Shown piece by piece: positions 6,080 to 13,047 of a DNA stretch of 17,278 nucleotides. The position numbers and the translations under genes are program-made. The stretch comes from Candidatus Iainarchaeum sp. (lineage in GTDB: Archaea > Iainarchaeota > Iainarchaeia > Iainarchaeales > JAAZKV01): the NCBI GenBank assembly GCA_026397035.1, contig JAPLVQ010000170.1, positions 1,733 through 19,010 on the forward strand, written 5' to 3'. The notes beneath the pieces are model-generated. The model saw only the letters and a list, made by a program, of their open reading frames with translations, had not been told where the DNA came from and ran no database searches. Within the stretch, counting starts at the first letter, position 1. The number at the start of each line of letters is the position of its first letter.

Positions 6080-6979
6080 ATGGCTTCGATAAATAAAGGT
6101 ACTTTTAGTGATTCAAATCACTCAGTTCACGCGTCTTCCTCAAAAAATCCTCCCCAAAATCTAAAAGAGGCTTTGATTCTAAAGCTTTCAAAAAAAGAGG
6201 CTCCTTTTGCCCCAAAATCTTTTGACACTTTTGGAAATATTGCAGTGCTTGAGATTCCAAAGGAGCTTTCAAAGCGCAAAAAGTTGATTGGGAAAATATT
6301 GCTTAAAGTTCACCCGCGTTTTGAAACGGTTTGCAGTATTGAGAGTAATCATAAAGGTGCTTTTCGTATTCAAAAGGTTAAAGTGATTGCAGGAAAGAAG
6401 CAGACTTTAGCAACTTACAAGGAATCTGGTTGTACTTTTTTAATTCCGCTTGGAAAAGTTTTTTTCTCTCCAAGACTTTCCGGCGAAAGATTGAGAATTG
6501 CCAAAGAAATCAAAAAAGGTGAAATAGTGGGTTGTTGGTTTAGCGGGGTTGGACCTTATCCGATTGTTTTTTCAAAACACTCAAAAATGAAAAGAGCAGT
6601 CGCAATTGAGCTTAATCCTGCGGGGCATAGTTACGCGAAAAAGAATTTGGTTTTGAATAAAGTAAACAATGTTGAACTAGTTAAGGGGGATGTGAAGAAA
6701 GTGTATAAAAAATATAAGCGCGTGTTTGACAGGATTGCGATGCCTCTTCCTCACACAGGTTACGAATTTCTTAAGGAAGCTTTTTTTTGCATTAAACCTA
6801 AAGGAATTATTCATTTTTATGAGATTATTGTTAAAGGGGATTTTGATACTCCAACTAAGCAAATCGTTCTTTCTGCGAAAGAATCCAAAAGAAGAGTTAA
6901 ACTTCTTCGTTCTGCTCGAGTGAGGCAGTTCTCTCCGACAAAAGAACAGGTAGTTTTTGACATTCAAATGCTTAATTAG
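6080..6979 (+). CDS. Trm5-type tRNA (guanine37-N1) methyltransferase
   Basis: 299 residues from the ATG at 6080. It matches the archaeal/eukaryotic Trm5/Tyw2 class I methyltransferases that modify guanosine 37 next to the anticodon. Visible order: a short N-terminal domain with FDTFGNIAVLEIP, the strand FFSPRLSGERLRIA (about 129-142), motif I GCWFSGVGPYP (SAM binding, GVGP at 156-159), acidic loop AIELNP (175-180), GDVKKV (193 on) and the catalytic motif IV region MPLPHTGYEFL (211-221). Trm5 in methanogens has Asn in the motif IV loop (NLP); here it is Pro (PLP), a variant I believe also occurs in other archaea. Whether it is a Trm5a, Trm5b or Taw2-like enzyme cannot be decided by eye. The start fits a leaderless promoter; reading upstream to 6011 is open but would overlap the DUF63 gene. 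Confidence 0.85.
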   Translation: MASINKGTFSDSNHSVHASSSKNPPQNLKEALILKLSKKEAPFAPKSFDTFGNIAVLEIPKELSKRKKLIGKILLKVHPRFETVCSIESNHKGAFRIQKVKVIAGKKQTLATYKESGCTFLIPLGKVFFSPRLSGERLRIAKEIKKGEIVGCWFSGVGPYPIVFSKHSKMKRAVAIELNPAGHSYAKKNLVLNKVNNVELVKGDVKKVYKKYKRVFDRIAMPLPHTGYEFLKEAFFCIKPKGIIHFYEIIVKGDFDTPTKQIVLSAKESKRRVKLLRSARVRQFSPTKEQVVFDIQMLN

Positions 6980-7088
6980 ACCAATATCTCCTTTTCTTCA
7001 TGCTTTAAATATTCCTCCAAGCGTAATTATTTAGTTGATTGGACAAATCTTGCTGATTGGAACTCCGCTTTAGCCGATTTAGGGGTTA

Positions 7089-7095
7089 TTTAATA
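7089..7095 (+). promoter_or_regulatory. TATA-like box of the PLP-enzyme gene
   Basis: TTTAATA centred at 7092, 31 bases before the GTG at 7123 and 40 before the GTG at 7132. It predicts a short leader in either case. Confidence 0.4.
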
Positions 7096-7122
7096 GAAAA
7101 GATTGTTTGATAGTGCTTTTGG

Positions 7123-8157
7123 GTGTGTTTTGTGGCTTTGTCAAAATTTCATGAAAAAATTCTTTCTTCCATTAAGGTTGCTTCAGAGAATGACCCAAAA
7201 AAGCCTGAGTTTCCACCAAATGATCCAAAGTTTCCCGCAACTCCAACTTATAAAATTGAAGTCCCTGGTTTTTCAAATGTCTGGCTAAAGGATGAGAGTT
7301 TTAATCCGACAGGCACTCACAAAGATAGAATGGCTTGGGAAATGGTTGTAATTTACAGGGATTTTTTGATTGCAAAAAAGAGGGGACAGGTTAGCGAGGA
7401 TTTACCAAGGTTATCATTAATTTCAAGTGGCTCAGCGGCGATTGCAATTCAGACAATGTTAAGAAAGTATAATCTTCCAAACCTTAATGTTCTTGTGGAT
7501 GAAAATATGCGTAAAGAGCTAGTGTCTTACCTTGAACGATTGGGTTGTGATGTATATAAGTGTGATTTGAGAAAAAAATCGCTTGATTGGAAGGAAGTTC
7601 TTGAACTCACACATAATGAGAGGGGATTTGACATTACTTCAGCAGATGCTTTTGGGCCAACCACAAATTATTACGATTGGTTGAGTTATGAAGTGCTTAA
7701 TTCTTCTCCAGAGTATTGTTTTATTCCATTTGGGACAGGAAATTTGTATCAAAATATTTTGAACGTGAATAAAAGAGAGGTTTCTTCTAAATTTCATGAT
7801 CCGCGTTTTTTCGGAAATCCTGAAGTTTTGAAAAATTGCAGCTTTTTTGGATCCACTACTAATAATCCTTCTTCAAAAGCTGAAAAGCTTTATGCACCTC
7901 ACAATCCTTTTTCATTTTACAATGAGCAATGGATTCATATTTTTCGCTCTGCGGGTTACTGTAATGAAGCTTCGGGGGTTTACACTATTGAAGAGGATTT
8001 TTTGAATGAAGCAATTCTGCTCGGGCAGGAATTAAGAATTAATGCTGAACCTTCGGGAATTGCGGGTCTCGCTCTTTTACTCCAAATGCGGCATAGTATT
8101 CCTAGCGACAAAAAGATTTTGATAATAAATACTGGAAAAACAAAGCTTCCTCAATGA
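7123..8157 (+). CDS. Fold-type II PLP-dependent enzyme (threonine synthase/dehydratase-like)
   Basis: 344 residues if it starts at GTG 7123; GTG 7132 (MALSKFHEK) is an equally possible start. The PLP lysine is Lys67 in NPTGTHKDR. The substrate-binding loop is SSGSAA (101-106), the phosphate-binding glycine loop is FGTGNLYQN (213-221), and the EPSGIAGLALL helix (299-309) and a C-terminal NTGK (336-339) follow, all in the order of threonine synthases, threonine dehydratases and cysteine synthases. Two oddities are Ser104 where most relatives have Asn (SSGNAA), a residue that contacts the PLP ring, and an unusual phosphate loop. No thr, ilv or cys genes are nearby, so substrate and reaction (elimination or replacement at a beta or gamma carbon) are open. 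The fold assignment is firm. Confidence 0.8.
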   Translation: MCFVALSKFHEKILSSIKVASENDPKKPEFPPNDPKFPATPTYKIEVPGFSNVWLKDESFNPTGTHKDRMAWEMVVIYRDFLIAKKRGQVSEDLPRLSLISSGSAAIAIQTMLRKYNLPNLNVLVDENMRKELVSYLERLGCDVYKCDLRKKSLDWKEVLELTHNERGFDITSADAFGPTTNYYDWLSYEVLNSSPEYCFIPFGTGNLYQNILNVNKREVSSKFHDPRFFGNPEVLKNCSFFGSTTNNPSSKAEKLYAPHNPFSFYNEQWIHIFRSAGYCNEASGVYTIEEDFLNEAILLGQELRINAEPSGIAGLALLLQMRHSIPSDKKILIINTGKTKLPQ

Positions 8158-8212
8158 TTTCTAAAAATCAATAATGGCTTTTAAGAACTAACAATGACTT
8201 CTAAAAATTCAA
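8153..8212 (+). repeat. Three imperfect 20-bp direct repeats after the PLP-enzyme gene
   Basis: Units begin with AATG at 8153, 8173 and 8193, exactly 20 bases apart, and read AATGATTTCTAAAAATCAAT, AATGGCTTTTAAGAACTAAC and AATGACTTCTAAAAATTCAA. The first overlaps the stop codon. The remaining spacer to adk is AT-rich with no gene. Confidence 0.55.
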
Positions 8213-8285
8213 ACCCTGCTTTTTAGAATTGTAATGTTTTTTACTCAATACCAATTATTAAAAACTGCTTTCATTTAATTAGTTT

Positions 8286-8290
8286 GGTGG
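8286..8290 (+). promoter_or_regulatory. Shine-Dalgarno site of adenylate kinase
   Basis: GGTGG ending five bases before the ATG at 8296, matching the archaeal anti-SD and fixing this start. Confidence 0.5.
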
Positions 8291-8295
8291 ATTAA

Positions 8296-8964
8296 ATGGT
8301 TTTGAACTTGATTTTTTTAGGACCCCCTGGCGCAGGCAAAGGAACAGTAGCACAGGCAGTAATGGACAAGTATAAATTAGTCCAAATCTCTACAGGGGAT
8401 TTAATCAGGGCAGAAGTTGCTAAAGGGTCTGATTTAGGAAAGAAGCTTTCAGTAATAATGAGCGCCGGACAATTGGTTTCGGATAGTATTGTTTCAGAAA
8501 TGCTTAAGAGCGAGCTCTCAAAGTTAGTTTCAAAGAAAGGTTTTAGCGGCGTTGTTTTTGACGGTTTTCCTAGAACCATTCCTCAGGCAGAAATGCTTAA
8601 TGGAATTTTATTGAGTCACAAACAAAAATTAACCTCAGTAATTTATATTGAGTCTTCAAAAGAAAAAGTTGTTGCCCGCCTCTCTGCTAGATGGACTTGC
8701 CCAAAGTGCAAGAAAGTGTATAATACTTTAACAATGCCTCCAAAAAAGAGTGGACTTTGCAATGATGATAATACTGCGCTTTACCAGAGGGATGACGATA
8801 AGCCCGAAACAATTTCAAAGCGCTATGACGTTTTCATTGAAAAAACGCACCCTCTAATAGAGTTCTACGAAAAGAAGGGGCTACTAAAGCGTTATGATGG
8901 AAACGTTCCTCCGAAAGAATCAATTGCAGAAGCTGAGAAAATAATTGCGAAAATTGCGAAATAA
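8296..8964 (+). CDS. adk: Adenylate kinase (zinc-LID type)
   Basis: 222 residues. It catalyses ATP + AMP to 2 ADP in the cytoplasm. The P-loop is GPPGAGKGT (9-17); STGDLIRAE (32-40) and FDGFPR (88-93) form the AMP site; the long LID domain carries a zinc site Cys135-x2-Cys138...Cys155-x2-Asp158, as in Gram-positive-type enzymes; YQRDDDKPETISKR (163-176) supplies the LID arginines. Length and motif order fit the long adenylate kinases common in bacteria, different from the short trimeric archaeal AdkA; such bacterial-type enzymes are also found in some archaea. The start ATG has a GGTGG Shine-Dalgarno site. It sits alone between the PLP enzyme and a convergent methyltransferase-like gene. Confidence 0.95.
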   Translation: MVLNLIFLGPPGAGKGTVAQAVMDKYKLVQISTGDLIRAEVAKGSDLGKKLSVIMSAGQLVSDSIVSEMLKSELSKLVSKKGFSGVVFDGFPRTIPQAEMLNGILLSHKQKLTSVIYIESSKEKVVARLSARWTCPKCKKVYNTLTMPPKKSGLCNDDNTALYQRDDDKPETISKRYDVFIEKTHPLIEFYEKKGLLKRYDGNVPPKESIAEAEKIIAKIAK

Positions 8965-9011
8965 CAGTGTTGTTATATTTTCTCAATCAAGTTTTGCCAT
9001 TATTAATATCC

Positions 9012-9890
9012 TCAAGGTCTTTTAACAGTTGATTCAAATACACTTTCTGCGTTGAGCATATCCAGTTGATTGAGGCGTTCAAGGCTATTCTCAAGTTCTT
9101 CAACAGGAACATTGAGAGATTGTGCTATTTGAACCGAATTTAATTGTTTTTTATTTTTTTCCGCGCGAGAAAGTATCCTCCAAAGACGTATGTCAATCCA
9201 TGCTTTTTCACGCGCTTCATCATTTGTTAGAACTTTTATTATTTGAACTTTTCGCAAAATGAAGGTTCCATGAACTTTTTCGTTTTTTATTTTGACGACT
9301 CTCGCCCCGTATATATTTGCAACATGTTCAACATGTTTTTCTACAGCTTTGTTTAAACCATCTTTTTCAAATACTCTGTCAAAAATTGGGCGATATGTTA
9401 AAATGCATCCTTTATTGTTGAGCAAGCTTCGGAAAATTGCTAATTTTAAAGTATTTTGTTTTTCAAGCGGAATTGGCTCAAATGAAAAGCTCCAATCATA
9501 TACTTTTGGTCTTTGTATTGCGCGCTCTGCTGGAATTGTATGCACCGAATAATATTTTCCTATTGGAGTTTGAAACTTTCTAAGCCACTTTATTTTACTT
9601 GGAGTGTGTTTAGTTTTTGCAATATTGGTGGCTTCGGAAGTCAAATCAGTAAAAGTGACTTTGCATTGCGCGGCAAGTGCACGCGCCCAAGCCCCAGTGT
9701 ATCCCGCAAAAACCAGTACTTTTTCTCCTTGTTGAATTCCGAGTTTTGGCAAAAGCTGTGGGTCGTGAGGCTTGATTCCCTGTCCAAAATAAGTTTGGGT
9801 CAGAGGAGCCCACTCTTGTTCAATCCTTTTATACTTCTTTGTAATCCTTGGAAAGTTAAGCTGGGCAGGATTAATCTTTCTTTCTTGCAT
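9012..9890 (-). CDS. SAM methyltransferase-like protein with C-terminal HTH region
   Basis: 292 residues from the ATG at 9890. The centre looks like a class I Rossmann methyltransferase: KVLVFAGYTGAWARALA (about 57-73) matches motif I, with the glycine loop as AGYTG, and VTFTDLT (about 77-83) ends in the acidic residue expected to bind the SAM ribose. YDWSFSFEPIPL may be the motif IV strand. The C-terminal 60 residues (LNSVQIAQSLNVPVEELENS) have a helix-turn-helix or winged-helix pattern, so the protein may act on or bind nucleic acid. The substrate is not recognised. A longer reading from 9938 exists; 9890 is preferred because a T-rich TATA-like box (9913-9921) is centred 27 bases upstream. 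Confidence 0.65.
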   Translation of the reverse strand: MQERKINPAQLNFPRITKKYKRIEQEWAPLTQTYFGQGIKPHDPQLLPKLGIQQGEKVLVFAGYTGAWARALAAQCKVTFTDLTSEATNIAKTKHTPSKIKWLRKFQTPIGKYYSVHTIPAERAIQRPKVYDWSFSFEPIPLEKQNTLKLAIFRSLLNNKGCILTYRPIFDRVFEKDGLNKAVEKHVEHVANIYGARVVKIKNEKVHGTFILRKVQIIKVLTNDEAREKAWIDIRLWRILSRAEKNKKQLNSVQIAQSLNVPVEELENSLERLNQLDMLNAESVFESTVKRP

Positions 9891-9912
9891 ACATAAATCA
9901 GGGTTGTTTTGC

Positions 9913-9921
9913 AATAAAAAA
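9913..9921 (-). promoter_or_regulatory. TATA-like box of the methyltransferase-like gene
   Basis: Minus-strand TTTTTTATT centred at 9917, 27 bases before the ATG at 9890, inside the alternative longer reading frame. Confidence 0.4.
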
Positions 9922-9984
9922 CTTCTGTGTGAAAGCATAAATTTGATTTTGGTTAGTTAATTATTCCCGTCTCCAAAATTCCTA

Positions 9985-10647
9985 TCAAACCTCCACACTT
10001 TCCCCAATTTTTAATATTTTGTATTTCAAGTTGTTTTTCTTTAGTTCTTCTTCTGCGCGTTTCATGTCTATTGGGAGCGCGGGGTTGTCAAAGTGGATGG
10101 GTAGTACTAGTTCTGCTCCGGTTTCTTTTGCATAGAGTGCGGCTTCAAATGGCCCCATTACTACGCCGTGATTGTTCATTGGGAGCATTATAATATTGCA
10201 TTTGTAATCGTTTTTGAAGCAAATAGTGTCTCCTGTATGATAGAGTCTTTTTTTGCCGTCGTCAATAATAAAACCGACCGCTTCATTTGCTTCTTTTCCA
10301 TTTTTTAGCTGGGGCAGGTAGCCGTGTACTGCGTGAACCGCTTCAACTTTTATTTCTCCGCAAGAAAGTACGTTTCCTTCTTTAATAATTTCAAATTTAG
10401 TGTTTGGATAATACGAAGCGGTTTCTTTTGTAGCATAAACTCTCAAACTTGGTTTATTCATCACCAGTTTTCGCACGCTCTCTTCATCAAAGTGATCAAA
10501 GTGTTTGTGCGTAATTAAAATAGCATCCGCTTCTTTCCAAACTTTTAGAGTACTCTCGCTAGGAAGGAGTGAACCCGGGTCAATTAGGATTTTCTCTCCA
10601 AGTGACTCAATTAGAATACAAGATTGTGCAAATTTAGTTACTTTCAT
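9985..10647 (-). CDS. MBL-fold metal-dependent hydrolase (UPF0173-like)
   Basis: 220 residues with the full metallo-beta-lactamase signature: HKHFDH (47-52), His105/His108 in HAVHG, HTGDT with Asp140, and PIHFDN with His195. This is a two-metal hydrolase site; length and lack of extra domains match the UPF0173/UlaG-like group, whose members act on phosphoester or lactone-type substrates. The actual substrate is unknown. A TATA-like box (minus strand TAATAAAATT, 10669-10678) is centred 27 bases before the ATG, fitting a leaderless transcript separate from the KaiC-like operon upstream on the same strand. Confidence 0.88.
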   Translation of the reverse strand: MKVTKFAQSCILIESLGEKILIDPGSLLPSESTLKVWKEADAILITHKHFDHFDEESVRKLVMNKPSLRVYATKETASYYPNTKFEIIKEGNVLSCGEIKVEAVHAVHGYLPQLKNGKEANEAVGFIIDDGKKRLYHTGDTICFKNDYKCNIIMLPMNNHGVVMGPFEAALYAKETGAELVLPIHFDNPALPIDMKRAEEELKKNNLKYKILKIGESVEV

Positions 10648-10668
10648 AACTATTGCACAATCAAAAAG

Positions 10669-10678
10669 AATTTTATTA
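10669..10678 (-). promoter_or_regulatory. TATA-like box of the MBL-fold hydrolase gene
   Basis: Minus-strand TAATAAAATT centred near 10674, 27 bases from the ATG at 10647. Confidence 0.45.
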
Positions 10679-10695
10679 CTATTTAATTGAGCTTT

Positions 10696-11193
10696 TCAAA
10701 TTTGTTTGATTTGAATCCCGAGTGTTTTTGCCAAAGCGTCCAAGAAACTTTTGTCAGCTCCTCCGCCCGACCCATCAGTATTAAACCCAAAAAAGTTTAA
10801 GGAAAGCATTTTGCCATTTAGATTAAGCCATGCTCGTGTTTTGCTGCTTTGTGCTCCTTGCAAATATTTTCTCATTTCAGATGGAGCTTCTAATTCTTCA
10901 AGTGGAGTTAACTGCTTTGGTATTTGAATAAAAGCTTTTTCGTTTGGTGCGCTATGCTTCGGCCAGTGAAGCCCAAAGAAAGGACTGCAAAAAGTAATAT
11001 TTTTAGAGTCTTGGCTTATTTCGCACAGGATGCTTTCTTTTGAAAACTGCGCTCTGCCTGCCAAAAGTATTTTTTTTCTTGCTGATTTCAAAGTGATTTG
11101 TATTATCTGCCCAATTTTTTCAGCAGTTGCAGTATAACCAAAATTCACACTGTCAGAGGAATATATAACTTCTTGTTTTGGCATATTCTTCAC
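10696..11193 (-). CDS. Hypothetical protein downstream of the KaiC-like ATPase
   Basis: 165 residues from GTG 11193, or 162 from ATG 11184; not recognised. It is soluble, with alternating strands in the first half (GQIIQITLKSARKKILLAG, CEISQDSKNITFC) and an ending rich in glycine (FGFNTDGSGGGADKSF) before a final helix. It starts 17-26 bases after the KaiC-like gene stops on the same strand, so the two are probably co-transcribed and possibly functionally linked. No clear Shine-Dalgarno site is visible. Confidence 0.6.
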   Translation of the reverse strand: MKNMPKQEVIYSSDSVNFGYTATAEKIGQIIQITLKSARKKILLAGRAQFSKESILCEISQDSKNITFCSPFFGLHWPKHSAPNEKAFIQIPKQLTPLEELEAPSEMRKYLQGAQSSKTRAWLNLNGKMLSLNFFGFNTDGSGGGADKSFLDALAKTLGIQIKQI

Positions 11194-11210
11194 TTATTCG
11201 ATTACGAAAC

Positions 11211-11921
11211 TTACTTTATCGCGTCCCACATGATGCTGTCTCTTGGATTGATTACTATTCCTTGGTTTGTTATTGCAAGCGGGTGCGGGTTTGAGTCGTG
11301 CGGTGTTCCTCTCATTTTTCTTAAGAACATGCTTCTGTTTGGGGGAGAAAAGTATAATGCTATTACTCCGTCTACAACAAATTCTTCTACGCCGAAAGCG
11401 GAGAAACTTGTTTTGCTTATTGGGGTTTCCGCGGTTAAGAGTGTGGTGCATCCGAATGTTTTTAATTTATCACAGAATTTGAACAGGGTTGTTCGTAGTA
11501 AACTTGGTTCAAGATAAGCTCCAAATACGGTAGTAGAATCAATTACTAATCTTTTCGCATTGATTTCCTCAACTTCTTTTTCTATTTCTTTTAATTGTTC
11601 GTCAATTCTGTCTTCTACCATGGCGCTGTCTTTCATGAATTCCATCCCTAATTTATAAATAGTAAACATTCCTTGGTCTTGAAGTGATTTAATATCCCAC
11701 TGAAAGCTTTCCATGTTCCAGGCAATGTCTCTTACGTTTCCTTCTAGGGTAACAAATACTCCTGGCTCGCCGAACTGAAGTGCCCCGTTGTATAAGTATT
11801 GTGTAGCGAAAATTGTTTTTCCTGTTCCTGCTCCGCCTGATAATAATACATTACTCCCTTTTGGTATTCCCCCGTTTACTAATTCATCAAGCCCAGGAAT
11901 CCCTGTTTTTGTTCGTTCCAA
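11211..11921 (-). CDS. KaiC-like RecA-superfamily ATPase (single domain)
   Basis: 236 residues, one KaiC/RadA-type domain. Start TG(I)PGLDELVNGGIPKGS, Walker A GGAGTGKT (29-36), FVTLEGN (57-62) at the catalytic-glutamate position, Walker B RLVIDS (124-129), and the KaiC-typical KMRGTPHDSNPHPLAI near the end. Cyanobacterial KaiC has two adjacent glutamates at the catalytic position; here the second is Gly61. Archaeal KaiC-like proteins are widespread ATPases with proposed signalling or regulatory roles and often lack the Kai clock; no kaiA or kaiB is seen. The start codon is TTG, supported by an upstream GGTGAT Shine-Dalgarno sequence (11925-11930). A small unknown gene follows in the same unit, and scpA is divergent upstream. 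Confidence 0.88.
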   Translation of the reverse strand: MERTKTGIPGLDELVNGGIPKGSNVLLSGGAGTGKTIFATQYLYNGALQFGEPGVFVTLEGNVRDIAWNMESFQWDIKSLQDQGMFTIYKLGMEFMKDSAMVEDRIDEQLKEIEKEVEEINAKRLVIDSTTVFGAYLEPSLLRTTLFKFCDKLKTFGCTTLLTAETPISKTSFSAFGVEEFVVDGVIALYFSPPNRSMFLRKMRGTPHDSNPHPLAITNQGIVINPRDSIMWDAIK

Positions 11922-11924
11922 ATA

Positions 11925-11930
11925 ATCACC
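11925..11930 (-). promoter_or_regulatory. Shine-Dalgarno GGTGAT deciding a TTG start
   Basis: Minus-strand GGTGAT ends three bases before the TTG at 11921; no in-frame ATG lies nearby upstream. Confidence 0.6.
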
Positions 11931-12064
11931 TTCAAAAAATACTTTCTAACCAGCTTAACTGATGTTTAAAGTGGTATTTAAGGATTGCTCGGGGTTTTTT
12001 GGGTTCAAAAAGTGCTTTATTTTTCAAAAGAAAAATTAATAATCTTCTTTCTCCTTTATTTGTC

Positions 12065-12922
12065 ATGCCAAAGAAGCCTAAAGTCTTGCCTAGTGAAGAG
12101 CTTGCGACTGTTATTGACGAAGAAGCTAGCGATATTTCTAAAATAGAATCCGAAGGGAGTTCTAAAAATGAGTCTCTTAATTCTTCTAACGAAGATTCTT
12201 TTCCAAGCGAGGAATTTTTAAGTGAAGAACCTGCTTTTGAGCGTGATTATTCTAAAATGGATTTAGTGGATTTAATTGACCAGCCTGCGTGGAAAAGTAT
12301 TTTGCTTGACCTTGTTGAGAGCGAGAAAATGAATCCTTGGGATATTGATGTGGTTGCACTTGCTGAAAAATATATAAAAAAAATCAGCGAGCTTGAAGGA
12401 AATAATCTTCGTGTTCCGGCTAACGCTATTTTAGCATGCGCAATTCTGGTTAAAACCAAGGCGAAGTATTTGCGTTTGAGTTCGCTTGATGAGAAGGATG
12501 AAAAGCCTATGCTTACTGAAGAACAGCGTGCTATGCTCTTAGCCGAGATTCCTGATTTGATGAGTAATAGGATGGCACGCGAGGGCAGGATTACGCTTGA
12601 TGAGCTTGTAATGAGTATTGAGGATATTATTCAAAGAACGACTCCAAAGAAGGGTGTGGGGAGAAATATTCCAAGAATGGAGATTACTTTTGATCCAGTA
12701 TCAATTGAAGAAAAAATTAATGAAGTTTTTTCTTTGATTAAATCAAGAGCTGATTCGCAGGGAATAGTATTATTCCAGGACTTAGTAAACAAAGAGAATA
12801 TTGATTCAATAGTTGATACTTTCTTGCCGATTCTTTTTTTGATGCATGGCGGGAAAATCTTGGCTTACCAGAATGATTTCTTCGGCGAGATTTTTGTGAA
12901 ACTTCTTCCGGTCGGGGGATGA
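12065..12922 (+). CDS. scpA: Segregation and condensation protein A (ScpA)
   Basis: 285 residues from ATG 12065. ScpA is the kleisin that bridges the heads of the SMC dimer in chromosome condensation and segregation. The hallmark segment DLVDLIDQPAWKSILLDLVE followed by NPWDIDVVALAEKYIKKI is present at about residues 66-105, and the C-terminal winged helix that contacts an SMC head is about residues 200-285 (ILFLMHGGKILAYQND near its end). The first 60 residues are acidic and serine-rich, longer than in typical ScpA. A reading from TTG 11999 is open, but a weak AT-rich box (about 12032-12043) lies 27 bases before 12065 and favours the shorter form. No smc or scpB gene is in this window. Confidence 0.9.
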   Translation: MPKKPKVLPSEELATVIDEEASDISKIESEGSSKNESLNSSNEDSFPSEEFLSEEPAFERDYSKMDLVDLIDQPAWKSILLDLVESEKMNPWDIDVVALAEKYIKKISELEGNNLRVPANAILACAILVKTKAKYLRLSSLDEKDEKPMLTEEQRAMLLAEIPDLMSNRMAREGRITLDELVMSIEDIIQRTTPKKGVGRNIPRMEITFDPVSIEEKINEVFSLIKSRADSQGIVLFQDLVNKENIDSIVDTFLPILFLMHGGKILAYQNDFFGEIFVKLLPVGG

Positions 12923-12926
12923 ATTA

Positions 12927-12977
12927 ATGCCTTCTGTTGTTTTAGCACGGCAAAGAGTTGGGGTTATTGATTTGTAA
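12927..12977 (+). pseudogene. Vestigial 3' end of a third copy of the paralogous gene family
   Basis: A short in-frame stretch just after scpA ends in RVGVIDL-stop, matching the C-terminus of the next gene (KIGVIDL-stop). The DNA GGGGTTATTGATTT is identical in both, and similarity continues past the stop codon (AAGTGAAA followed by AGTTA-type sequence in both). It has no body of its own, so it looks like a remnant of a deleted paralogue or a duplicated 3' end. The chance of coincidence is not negligible. Confidence 0.4.
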
Positions 12978-13047
12978 GTGAAACAATTAGTTATTTATTG
13001 GGATTGGTCTTTCAAGGATTGATTCCTGAAAGCTTTTAGGTGTTTTT

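Noticed and set aside
6043..6081. Longer N-terminus of the DUF63 protein starting at 6081
   Set aside because: The ATG at 6042 lies 27 bases from a good promoter box, and the extension would overlap the divergent start at 6080.
9292..9896. Plus-strand open frames opposite the methyltransferase-like gene
   Set aside because: Cysteine- and phenylalanine-rich shadow translations of a coherent minus-strand gene.
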